Assembly: GCA_947447665.1 (NCBI GenBank)
Contig: CANFJX010000012.1
Location: forward strand, 1-64,000
Length of the DNA: 64,000 bases
Direction of reading: 5' to 3'
Source: Bacteriovoracaceae bacterium
GTDB taxonomy: Bacteria > Bdellovibrionota > UBA1018
Part shown: piece by piece, positions 54,597 through 62,317 of the stretch
Numbering within the stretch: position 1 is the stretch's first letter
Layout: every line of letters begins with the position of its first letter
Program-made: the position numbers and the translations under genes
Notes under the pieces: model-generated
What the model was told of the DNA's origin: nothing
What the model saw: the letters and a program-made list of their open reading frames with translations, nothing else
Database searches by the model: none

Positions 54597-55119
54597 TTCC
54601 AACTCATCTACTCTTGGCTTCACTCTGATTGAGGTGGTTTTTGCCTTGGCCATCATGACTTTGGCTTTTTCTTCGATCCTCTCAGTAGAAAGCGGCAGCA
54701 TTAACGCTACAACTCGAGCCAAACAGATGAACGTAGTCGGAATGCTCGCCAAAAACCAGATGGTTGAAACTGAATATAAAATCCAAGGCAAGAAGTTCGA
54801 TGAGATTCAAAAAGAGGAGTCCGGAACTTTTGAGTCTCCGTTTCAAGACTACCGATGGAAGACGAACATTAAGGACCTCACCTTCCCCAATATCATGGGA
54901 GGGGGTGCCTCAGCCGGCGGAAAATCCACCGACAACGCATCCCCGGCTGGAGCAGCGCCGGGGGCCGATCAAATTACACAGTTGATTAGCGGTTTTTTCT
55001 CGAAGGCGCTTCGAGAAGTCACCGTCTCCGTTCTCTGGAAACAAGGAGCGAAGGAACAGAGTTTTTCAATTTCCACTTTTTGGGTTGATCTCAACTATGA
55101 ACTCAATCTTACACCGTAG
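54556..55119 (+). CDS. gspI: Minor pseudopilin GspI
   Basis: 187 residues from the ATG at 54556. The prepilin site is L-G|F-T-L-I-E-V-V-F-A-L-A-I-M near residue 21. The ending K-E-Q-S-F-S-I-S-T-F-W-V is typical of GspI. A Gly/Ala/Ser-rich loop sits around residues 110-140, which lengthens it beyond the normal 120-130. TTG starts at 54568 or 54586 would reduce the overlap with gspH. It forms the pseudopilus tip with GspJ and GspK. Confidence 0.85.
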   Translation: MVDTLKELKSLGTNSNSSTLGFTLIEVVFALAIMTLAFSSILSVESGSINATTRAKQMNVVGMLAKNQMVETEYKIQGKKFDEIQKEESGTFESPFQDYRWKTNIKDLTFPNIMGGGASAGGKSTDNASPAGAAPGADQITQLISGFFSKALREVTVSVLWKQGAKEQSFSISTFWVDLNYELNLTP

Positions 55120-55927
55120 CCTGAAATCAAGCCGTGAAAATCACGGCTTCACGCTGATTGAAGTTTTAATTGCCATGGCGATTCTGGTCTTCATTAGTTT
55201 TGGAATTTACCAGGCGACCATTGAAACCTACAGACTTCGAGATGTTCTTGCAACCGAGGGAGCATTCTACAACACAATTCGTCTAGCCATGTCCATCGTA
55301 CAAAGAGACATCGCACTCATTTACTCTCCCGTGGTTCTAATCCCCAGGCCAAACACAAGCCCATCCCCTGGAAGCCTACCTGCCACCCCGCCAACTCCAC
55401 TGGTAAGCCTCCCCGGGGAAGATCTCCAAGTGCCCTATAAATTCTGGTCCCCAGCCGTTGACGAATCAGGGCTAAGACCGTCACGAATGATTGGCACTGA
55501 TAACAAACTCTCCTTTATTTCTCTCTCTTACACTCGGATCTATAAAGATACCCCGGGTTCTGAATTCTCAAAAATCTCTTACGAGCTCAAGCCTGAGGAA
55601 AAGGACGCCAGTCTCAAGGGTACGTTTATTTTAGTAAAATCCGAAAGCGGCAATGCATTTACCCGAGAAGACTCGAAAGACCCCCTCCTACAGAATTATG
55701 AACTACTTCATGGGATCAAGAAACTCACCTTTACCTATCTCACCAAAGATGGAAACTCATGGAAAACAGCAAGGAGCTGGGACAGCGAACAAGACCAACC
55801 TAGACTCACTTTTCCTGATATGATCGTGATTGACCTTGAGGTAGTGGGCACCAAAAGCTTGTCGTTTGAAGGAAAGTTTAAATTTAGACCGGAGATTCCA
55901 ATCAATGGACTTCCTGCGAATTATTAA
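55097..55927 (+). CDS. gspJ: Minor pseudopilin GspJ
   Basis: 276 residues from the ATG at 55097, overlapping gspI by 23 bases (a TTG at 55085 is also possible). The prepilin site is H-G|F-T-L-I-E-V-L-I-A-M-A-I-L at about residue 17-18. The domain after it is beta-rich with a Pro/Ser loop. Tip component of the pseudopilus. It overlaps gspK by 23 bases. Confidence 0.86.
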   Translation: MNSILHRSLKSSRENHGFTLIEVLIAMAILVFISFGIYQATIETYRLRDVLATEGAFYNTIRLAMSIVQRDIALIYSPVVLIPRPNTSPSPGSLPATPPTPLVSLPGEDLQVPYKFWSPAVDESGLRPSRMIGTDNKLSFISLSYTRIYKDTPGSEFSKISYELKPEEKDASLKGTFILVKSESGNAFTREDSKDPLLQNYELLHGIKKLTFTYLTKDGNSWKTARSWDSEQDQPRLTFPDMIVIDLEVVGTKSLSFEGKFKFRPEIPINGLPANY

Positions 55928-57122
55928 AAACGGCTCTCGTCTAGGGAGAGACACCCAAGGGATCGCACTCTTCATGGTGCTTGCAGCCGTGAGTGTTCTC
56001 GCCATTCTGGTCACAGATTTTGTCTACATTACCCAAGTCGGCCAAGCGATTGCCTATGGGGGTTTAGATCAGGCTCAGGCACATTATTTGGCTAAGAGCG
56101 GCCTGAAAATTTCGCTCCTTCGTCTCAAGTTCTATAAAAAGGCTCGGGATCTGATCAGCAAAGCCTCCGCCGCTGGCGCCTCCCCTGTTCCCAAATCGAC
56201 GATTGAAAAAATTTGGAACTATCCCTTTTTCTTCCCGATTCCGACAGACGTCCCGGGCATGACTCCAAGCGATCGTGATTTAATCGTAAAGTTCCAAAAG
56301 GACGCCGCCATTGACGGCAAGTTTTCTGCCATCATCGAGTCCGAATCCTCCAAGTATAACTTAAACTCGATTGTCCCGGGATTTGGCCCCTCGCCAAGCC
56401 CGGCACCTAGCTCCTCTGCATCCCCTACAACAGATCCCGCAGCGCTCAGAGACAATCTAACGGCAACTTTGACCTCGATCCTCAATCAGAAGATAGAAAG
56501 CGATCCCGACTTTTCCACTAGCTATCGGGATTTTAGGGTACCCGACCTAGTGGATCAAATGAGTGCCTGGGCCTATCGAAAATACGAACGTCAATCCTCT
56601 CCGAACCAAGATCCAATCCTCATGAAGCGGGCTCCTTTTTACTCGGTGGCTGAACTTCATAACTTAGCCCTCATCGACGAAGAACTTTACCAGCTTTTTG
56701 CTCCCCACTTTACAGCCAGCCTAACCTCCGCAATCAATATTAATACAATTCAAGAGGGGGTTCTGCGGGCGCTCGTACCCAAAATGACCAAAGATGAGGC
56801 GACCGAGTTTTTGAAGTTTCGTGACTCGGATGTGGCAGATAATAACTTTAAGAAGGAAGATGACTTTTTTACTTATCTCACCAAACAGGTGGCGGCGTAT
56901 GAAAACAACCCAAAAGCTTTGGACGACCTCAAGAGCGACTTCGCCAAGCGAAATATTATATTAATCACAGAAGAAACATTTTTCAAAATCACAGTCCAGG
57001 CTACAGTAAACTCTGCTACCCGCACCCTCCAGGCGTGGGTGACCCTAGGTGAACCCGGAGCTCCGCTTGCGGGAGACTCACCTGATTCTGGAATTACGAT
57101 CACCTCTATGAAAATGGATTAG
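55905..57122 (+). CDS. gspK: Minor pseudopilin GspK
   Basis: 405 residues from the ATG at 55905 with GGAG about ten bases upstream (a TTG at 55866 is less likely). The N-terminus has Q-G|I-A-L-F-M-V-L-A-A-V-S-V-L-A-I-L, the GspK form of the prepilin site without the Glu at position 5. The large domain contains I-N-I-N-T and helical segments with the SAM-like fold usual for GspK. A Ser/Pro/Ala-rich loop lies around 150-170. It sits at the very tip of the pseudopilus. Confidence 0.87.
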   Translation: MDFLRIIKNGSRLGRDTQGIALFMVLAAVSVLAILVTDFVYITQVGQAIAYGGLDQAQAHYLAKSGLKISLLRLKFYKKARDLISKASAAGASPVPKSTIEKIWNYPFFFPIPTDVPGMTPSDRDLIVKFQKDAAIDGKFSAIIESESSKYNLNSIVPGFGPSPSPAPSSSASPTTDPAALRDNLTATLTSILNQKIESDPDFSTSYRDFRVPDLVDQMSAWAYRKYERQSSPNQDPILMKRAPFYSVAELHNLALIDEELYQLFAPHFTASLTSAININTIQEGVLRALVPKMTKDEATEFLKFRDSDVADNNFKKEDDFFTYLTKQVAAYENNPKALDDLKSDFAKRNIILITEETFFKITVQATVNSATRTLQAWVTLGEPGAPLAGDSPDSGITITSMKMD

Positions 57123-57133
57123 GAGCCGAAGGT

Positions 57134-58789
57134 ATGAGAATTTTAGGAGTCGATTTAGGAAGTTCGAGTATCAAGACCATTGAGATTGATAGCGCCTTTG
57201 GGCGATTTGAAATCCACGACACCCACGACATACCCCTGGAGCCCAACAGCACCCCGGTGGAAACAGCGCTTCATTGGATTCAAAAACGACCCCGAGCACC
57301 CGACCGAATTATCACTGGTTTGTCTAGTCCCCAATTCACTTTCCGAAACTTACCGCTTCCCACCCGGGATAAAAAAGCGATTCAAGCCAGCGTCGGCTTT
57401 GAACTCGAGGACGAGCTCCCTTTTAACGTCGATCAGTCTGTTTATGAATTTATTATTTTATCGCAAACCAAGTCGAGCAGCCAGGTGCACGTTGCCGCTA
57501 CCTTAAAAGACCAAATCCGGACGGTCATTCAACCCTGGTTAAATGCCTCGGTGGAGCCCGACGCAATCACTTCGGAGGCTTGGGCCTATCGCACTCTACT
57601 CAATCAAGTTTTGAGCCCAGCCGAACAAGAAGGTCCTGTACTTCTCATTCAGATGGGCCACAGCCGAACTACGTTCTACCTCCATTGGCACGGAGCCCCG
57701 GCCCTGATCCGCGATTTCTCTTGGGGTGGAAACGACCTCACTTTGGCCATTAGCCAAAAGTTTAACATCTCTATCGAGGCGGCCGAGGCAACTAAGATTA
57801 ATCAAGGAATGATTCAGGTAAATAATGAGCCGTCAGACCTCACTCCCGAGCAGCTCGAGCTCTCACAGTGCCTGACCGAAGCGACAGATCCAATGATCAA
57901 TGAGCTTCGACATATCCACCTCACTTCAAGGAACTTTACAAGAAAATCGATTCAAAAAATCTACTTAGCGGGGGGAACATCTCTTCTTCCAGGCCTGGGA
58001 TCTTTGGTGAATCAGCAGTTTAGAATTCCCACTCAGAAACTCTTGGCATTAAGTGCCACAGCAGCCTCTGGCGTGACTTACTCAGAGCAAACCGATACTA
58101 AGTTTTTACTCGCTGCCTCTCTTGCATTTTGCCTCGTGGGACAAGCGAGAAACACCTGCATTAACTTTCGGAGAGGTGAATTTGCTAAGACTTCTCTCGT
58201 TCATAAAATCAATTTTCAAGTCCTCAAAAAGCCTCTCCTGGCCCTAGCTGCAATGGGAGCTAGCCTTTTTTTAAGTTTATCAATTCAATCTTTTGTCTAT
58301 CAGTCGCGACTCCAAAATACGAACATACAGCTCGAGAAGAGTGTGAAGTCCTTTTTTGGGCAAGTCTCTAGCAGTGCGCTTCGCGGCTATCTCGCGGACA
58401 CCAAGAAACTGAAGACCGCAATCTCCAAAGACTTAGATAAACAAAGGGAGCTCACGCGACTTTTTGGGCCAAACACTAAGTCGCCCCTCGCCTTTCTCAA
58501 TCAGATATCTCTAGCGATCCCCAAAGATGTCATCGTCGATTTATCTAAATTTCAAGTGGGGATGGCACCTACGGACTCTTTCACCAAATCAGACTCTCCG
58601 GTCTCCAGCTCTCTCTCCTTTTCAGTGGCTAACCCACAAGTGGCAGAGAGACTGGCTACCATTTTGGGTCGAAAAATCAATTCCCTGAAGCGCGACAGCA
58701 TGGATGAGCTTAGCCTACCCGACTCAGAAGTTAAAAAATGGAAAATTAGCTTTAGCGGAACCCCTCATGAGGACTCTTATGGTAAATAA
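57134..58789 (+). CDS. gspL: Type II secretion protein GspL with complete PilM-like actin fold
   Basis: 551 residues. Residues 1 to about 330 form an actin-like domain close to PilM (G-V-D-L-G-S-S-S-I-K near the start, L-A-G-G-T-S-L-L-P-G-L around residue 277). Next is the GspL-specific I-N-F-R-R-G-E-F, then a membrane helix (about 374-392) and a periplasmic ferredoxin-like part. It recruits GspE to the membrane. A stretch of Ser/Thr loops lies before the end. 11 bases after gspK. Confidence 0.86.
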   Translation: MRILGVDLGSSSIKTIEIDSAFGRFEIHDTHDIPLEPNSTPVETALHWIQKRPRAPDRIITGLSSPQFTFRNLPLPTRDKKAIQASVGFELEDELPFNVDQSVYEFIILSQTKSSSQVHVAATLKDQIRTVIQPWLNASVEPDAITSEAWAYRTLLNQVLSPAEQEGPVLLIQMGHSRTTFYLHWHGAPALIRDFSWGGNDLTLAISQKFNISIEAAEATKINQGMIQVNNEPSDLTPEQLELSQCLTEATDPMINELRHIHLTSRNFTRKSIQKIYLAGGTSLLPGLGSLVNQQFRIPTQKLLALSATAASGVTYSEQTDTKFLLAASLAFCLVGQARNTCINFRRGEFAKTSLVHKINFQVLKKPLLALAAMGASLFLSLSIQSFVYQSRLQNTNIQLEKSVKSFFGQVSSSALRGYLADTKKLKTAISKDLDKQRELTRLFGPNTKSPLAFLNQISLAIPKDVIVDLSKFQVGMAPTDSFTKSDSPVSSSLSFSVANPQVAERLATILGRKINSLKRDSMDELSLPDSEVKKWKISFSGTPHEDSYGK

Positions 58790-59402
58790 AGCTAGCTTAA
58801 ATGAATGGATGAGTTCGGCCTCTGATCGGCTTCACGAGCAGCAGTGGTACCAAGAGATTCGAGGGAAATGGGATGAACTCGACCCTCAAAGTAAAACTTA
58901 TCTCAAATTTGCCTTGGCAATCTTAGCCACTTTATCTGTTGTTTTCCTTCTTCTGAGCGCCGTCTGGAAGGTTCACAGTTTAAAGAGCGAGCTGGAGGAA
59001 AAAACTAGCATCGTGAATTTTATCCAAAATGCCAACGATGAAATTCATCGTCTAAGAGAAGCGACTCCCGCTGGAAGCTCCCCCACAGGTAAAGAAGAGG
59101 CGCCGACTCCCTGGCTAACCTACTTTGAAACTCTCGCGTCAAACGCCAGAATTGACCACGCGAATCTGAGCATGCAATCTGAAAAGCCTGGGGTAGTAAC
59201 CGAGTATTCCAAGGAAGCCTTAATCGAGCTCGCAGTCAAACATATCAGCATCAAACAGTTAGTGAATTTTGTCAGCGCTTTAGAATCGGGTCGACGACCA
59301 GTGAAGCTGAGAAACCTCCTCATTGATACCCAGGATGATCCTTCGGGATACCTGAACGCAACACTGGCCTTGTCCTCATTTACTCAAATACAATCACCTT
59401 AG
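58779..59402 (+). CDS. gspM: Type II secretion protein GspM
   Basis: 207 residues from the ATG at 58779 (GAGGA five bases before; ATG 58767 is four residues longer). It overlaps gspL by 11 bases. It has a cytoplasmic N-terminal segment, one membrane helix (about 44-63), a coiled coil and a small periplasmic domain, as in GspM, which holds GspL in place. Identification rests on layout and position as well as sequence. Confidence 0.78.
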   Translation: MVNKASLNEWMSSASDRLHEQQWYQEIRGKWDELDPQSKTYLKFALAILATLSVVFLLLSAVWKVHSLKSELEEKTSIVNFIQNANDEIHRLREATPAGSSPTGKEEAPTPWLTYFETLASNARIDHANLSMQSEKPGVVTEYSKEALIELAVKHISIKQLVNFVSALESGRRPVKLRNLLIDTQDDPSGYLNATLALSSFTQIQSP

Positions 59403-59415
59403 AAGGTAAATACCT

Positions 59416-60333
59416 ATGAACCCAAAGCTAAAACGTGTCAGCTGGTTTTTTTTCGGGCTCTTCTGCCTCATTTTTTTCACCATCATTAAGCTCCCTCGCG
59501 AACCGATCAAGAATTCCCTTCACACGATGATTGCCGACGCACTTGCAGCTCACGGAGCCTCGTTTTCAACATCTGAGGAGAAGCTTTCACTTTTTCTGCT
59601 TCCTTCTTATCAGTTAAAAAAGGTAACCCTCACACTCCCTTCACCATCAGAGCGCGTGAATCTAGACGAGGTCAACGTGTCTCCCCTTTTGCTGCCGCTT
59701 TTTTTGGGTAAATTAGGAGGGGAAGTTCAGATCCAGGCTGGACAAGGAACCCTTCGCGGCTCCATGACTGTCCGCAAAACATTATTTTCTACTTCATTCC
59801 AGGCAGAAAAATTTGACCTCGGACGGCTTGGGGTCATTCCCCTTTTTCTGGGAATTCAAGCCTCATCATTGATTGAAGGGAATGGATCACTATCGACTGA
59901 TGCTCAAGCCTTCAATCTGACTCAAGGGAAGTTGAATCTCAATCTTTCGAAGCTCTTGGTTGATGCGCAGAGTATTGCGGGTTTTGCGATTCCAAAACTC
60001 GTGGTTTCAGAGGCCTTACTCCAAGCGACGATTCAGGACGGGAAGGCAAAAATTTCGAACCTACGGCTTGGAAAATCGGGAGCATCAGGAACAGCTGACG
60101 ACGACGTCCGCGCAACCATTAGCGGAGAAATTACGTTAGGAAAGACATTTGAGGCCAGCACACTTAACCTCAAAACGAAGTTCTCATTTTCAGAGAACTT
60201 TCTTAAATCTTTTATGTTACTCGATGCAATCCTAGGAGCAGGTAAGCAGTCTGACGGAAGCTATGCCTTTAACTTGACTGGATCCGTGGCAAATCCAATC
60301 CCTCAGCCCCTGGCTCAAAACGGAGGAACGTAA
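59416..60333 (+). CDS. gspN: Type II secretion protein GspN
   Basis: 305 residues. One N-terminal membrane helix (about 9-25), then an all-beta periplasmic part with repeated short strands (L-S-L-F-L-L-P-S-Y-Q-L-K-K-V), the pattern of GspN from Delta-type genomes and AsmA-like proteins. GspN is found in only some T2SS and its role is not clear. Its stop overlaps the ispA ATG (TAATG). Confidence 0.82.
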   Translation: MNPKLKRVSWFFFGLFCLIFFTIIKLPREPIKNSLHTMIADALAAHGASFSTSEEKLSLFLLPSYQLKKVTLTLPSPSERVNLDEVNVSPLLLPLFLGKLGGEVQIQAGQGTLRGSMTVRKTLFSTSFQAEKFDLGRLGVIPLFLGIQASSLIEGNGSLSTDAQAFNLTQGKLNLNLSKLLVDAQSIAGFAIPKLVVSEALLQATIQDGKAKISNLRLGKSGASGTADDDVRATISGEITLGKTFEASTLNLKTKFSFSENFLKSFMLLDAILGAGKQSDGSYAFNLTGSVANPIPQPLAQNGGT

Positions 60334-61199
60334 TGAATTTTAAACGCGAATTTGATGCAGCTCTCACAAAAACCCTCGAGCACTTCCTGGTCCAACCGGA
60401 TGGAGTAACCCCTCGATCTCTCCAAGAATCTATCCGATACTCACTTCTCTCACCGGGGAAGAAAATTCGCCCCCGGCTACTTTTGGCTTGTGCCGAGATG
60501 CTGGAGCTTCCTGCGATGGAGGCTCTCCCCGCGGCTATTTCAATTGAGATGATCCATTGCTTCACACTGATCCATGACGACCTTCCTTGTATGGACGACG
60601 ACGACATGAGAAGGGGGCAGCCCTCCAATCATAAAAAATTCGGAGAAAGCACTGCACTCTTGGCCGGAGATTCTCTGATTGCACTGGCTTTTGATGTATT
60701 TCTCGAATCGCCCGTTGAGCCGCTGCGGCTCAAAGCAGGACTCAAGCGACTGGTCTGGGCTGCGGGGCCAAGAGGCGTCACAGGAGGTCAAGCGGCGGAA
60801 AGCGACCTATCGAAGGATTCCACGCTCGAGCAACTCTACCAAATGCACCGACAAAAAACGGGAGCACTCTTTATCGCCTCGGTGCTCATTCCAAAGGACC
60901 TTGCCGGGATTTCAGACGAAAGCGCTGAAGGACAATCCATTCTCAGTTTTGCGGACGAGTTAGGACTGGGTTTTCAAGTCGCAGACGATCTAGAGGACTT
61001 GCAAGAGGAGTCCCCCGAGTCGTTCAAACCCAAGCCGACCAGTGTTTTATTCTTCATGTCTCCTGAGCAGGCTCGTCAGCAAACCCTGGAGCGACTCACC
61101 CTCGCCAGCCAGAGACTCTCGGAGCATTGGGGAGACCGGGCTGAATCGCTCACTCAGATTGCCAAAGAAGTCATTCATAAGCTCCAAATTTCAAGTTAG
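60333..61199 (+). CDS. ispA: Polyprenyl (probably farnesyl) diphosphate synthase
   Basis: 288 residues. The first Asp-rich motif is D-D-L-P-C-M-D-D-D-D at 82-91; the second is D-D-L-E-D at 218-222. A G-K-K-I-R-P-R motif is at 42-48 and H-x-x-K-T-G-A at about 170. Two residues sit between the Asp pairs of the first motif plus C-M, as in bacterial short-chain type enzymes that make C15 (or C20) chains. It joins IPP and DMAPP for quinones and undecaprenyl carriers. It begins at the gspN stop, so it is transcribed with the T2SS genes. Confidence 0.9.
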   Translation: MNFKREFDAALTKTLEHFLVQPDGVTPRSLQESIRYSLLSPGKKIRPRLLLACAEMLELPAMEALPAAISIEMIHCFTLIHDDLPCMDDDDMRRGQPSNHKKFGESTALLAGDSLIALAFDVFLESPVEPLRLKAGLKRLVWAAGPRGVTGGQAAESDLSKDSTLEQLYQMHRQKTGALFIASVLIPKDLAGISDESAEGQSILSFADELGLGFQVADDLEDLQEESPESFKPKPTSVLFFMSPEQARQQTLERLTLASQRLSEHWGDRAESLTQIAKEVIHKLQISS

Positions 61200-61237
61200 C
61201 GGGATGTTGATTTTAGAGGGAATGAGAGGTTTTTAGT

Positions 61238-62212
61238 ATGGGGAAAAAGCGACATCAAGTTTTGTGGATCACTGACCCGTGGGAAACCCTGGATCACCGT
61301 CGAGATACGACTCTCAGACTCATGCAGGAGGCGCAGATCTCAGGACTCACTCAGTGGTGGTGCAACGTCCGATCGATTCGACTCGATGGATCCAAAGTGG
61401 TCCTCGACGCCAAGAAGGTCATCGAAATTGCTTCCGAGCGAGCTCCAGAGTCATTCCGATTTGGGCCGCTGCGGGTCATGGCTCCCCACAGCTTTACATC
61501 GATTCACTATCGCACCGACCCTCCAATCGATCTCGCTTATCTGCACCCGCTCCAACTCCTCCACCTCGCCCTAGAGGGACGGAGTGCTACGGAGCTCGTA
61601 AACCCCGCACCCGTTCTTTTTGGATTGAATGAAAAATTCGAAGCCTCCCTCCTAGGCAAAATGATGCCCCCAAGCATCGTCAGCTCTCAATGGGAACACC
61701 TCCTGAAGTTTGGAAAAAAAGAGGGCCGAACCGTTCTAAAACCCCTCCACGAGGCCCAGAGTCACGGGATTCATCTTTTAGACTGGGGTACTCCCGCGGG
61801 CGTTCGCCAGGCAGAAGCTAAAATTCGCTCCATTTCGCACGATTTTTCTGCTCCCGTGCTTCTCCAACGATATTTAGAGGATATTCTCGATGGTGAAACT
61901 CGCCTTTGGTTTTTAGACGGAAGCCTTCTCGCCACTGTCAAAAAACTGCCACTTCCTGGAGATTTTCGAGTCGATATCGATCAAGGAAGCCTACTTGCCC
62001 CGACCACCCTCACCCAGAAACAGTCCCGTCTAGCCACTAAAATTGCTCAGCACCTTAAAAACCGTGAAATTCGACTCGCGGCAGTGGATTTGATTGGTGA
62101 TTGGATTACGGATTTCAACTTGACCAGCCCGGGCCTGATTACCCTCATGGAAAAGACGCTCCAATGTAATTTGGCGCGTGAAATCATTCAAAAACTTTAT
62201 AATATCAAGTAG
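61238..62212 (+). CDS. Glutathione-synthetase-like ATP-grasp enzyme
   Basis: 324 residues. Features of the GshB/RimK-like ATP-grasp group: V-L-W-I-T-D-P-W at the start, V-N-P-A-P-V-L-F-G-L-N-E-K-F-E, V-L-K-P-L-H (ATP lysine), D-G-E-T-R-L-W-F-L-D-G and A-A-V-D-L-I-G-D-W-I-T-D-F-N-L-T-S-P-G. In true GshB the metal-site line reads E-I-N-V-T-S-P; here D replaces E and F replaces I. Whether it makes glutathione or another peptide bond is not clear, and no gshA is in view. It is at the end of the T2SS run, 38 bases after ispA. Confidence 0.85.
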   Translation: MGKKRHQVLWITDPWETLDHRRDTTLRLMQEAQISGLTQWWCNVRSIRLDGSKVVLDAKKVIEIASERAPESFRFGPLRVMAPHSFTSIHYRTDPPIDLAYLHPLQLLHLALEGRSATELVNPAPVLFGLNEKFEASLLGKMMPPSIVSSQWEHLLKFGKKEGRTVLKPLHEAQSHGIHLLDWGTPAGVRQAEAKIRSISHDFSAPVLLQRYLEDILDGETRLWFLDGSLLATVKKLPLPGDFRVDIDQGSLLAPTTLTQKQSRLATKIAQHLKNREIRLAAVDLIGDWITDFNLTSPGLITLMEKTLQCNLAREIIQKLYNIK

Positions 62213-62317
62213 TTTTAAACATTCACCCCACTTCTCAAGCGGGTGGGTACCGTTAGACACATTTAGAATAAACCCATCGATTCCGATAACATTTAGACAC
62301 TAGGTTAGGGGGAATCT
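62213..62317. other. Intergenic region with short direct repeats
   Basis: ACATTTAGA occurs at 62259-62267 and 62289-62297 (30 bases apart), and TTAGACAC at 62253-62260 and 62294-62301. A weak CACCC/GGGTG stem lies at 62224-62245 without a T-run. The region should end the T2SS unit and start the last gene. Confidence 0.4.

Noticed and set aside
62224-62245. Terminator after the T2SS run
   Set aside because: The stem is only five pairs with an internal loop and no T-run follows it.
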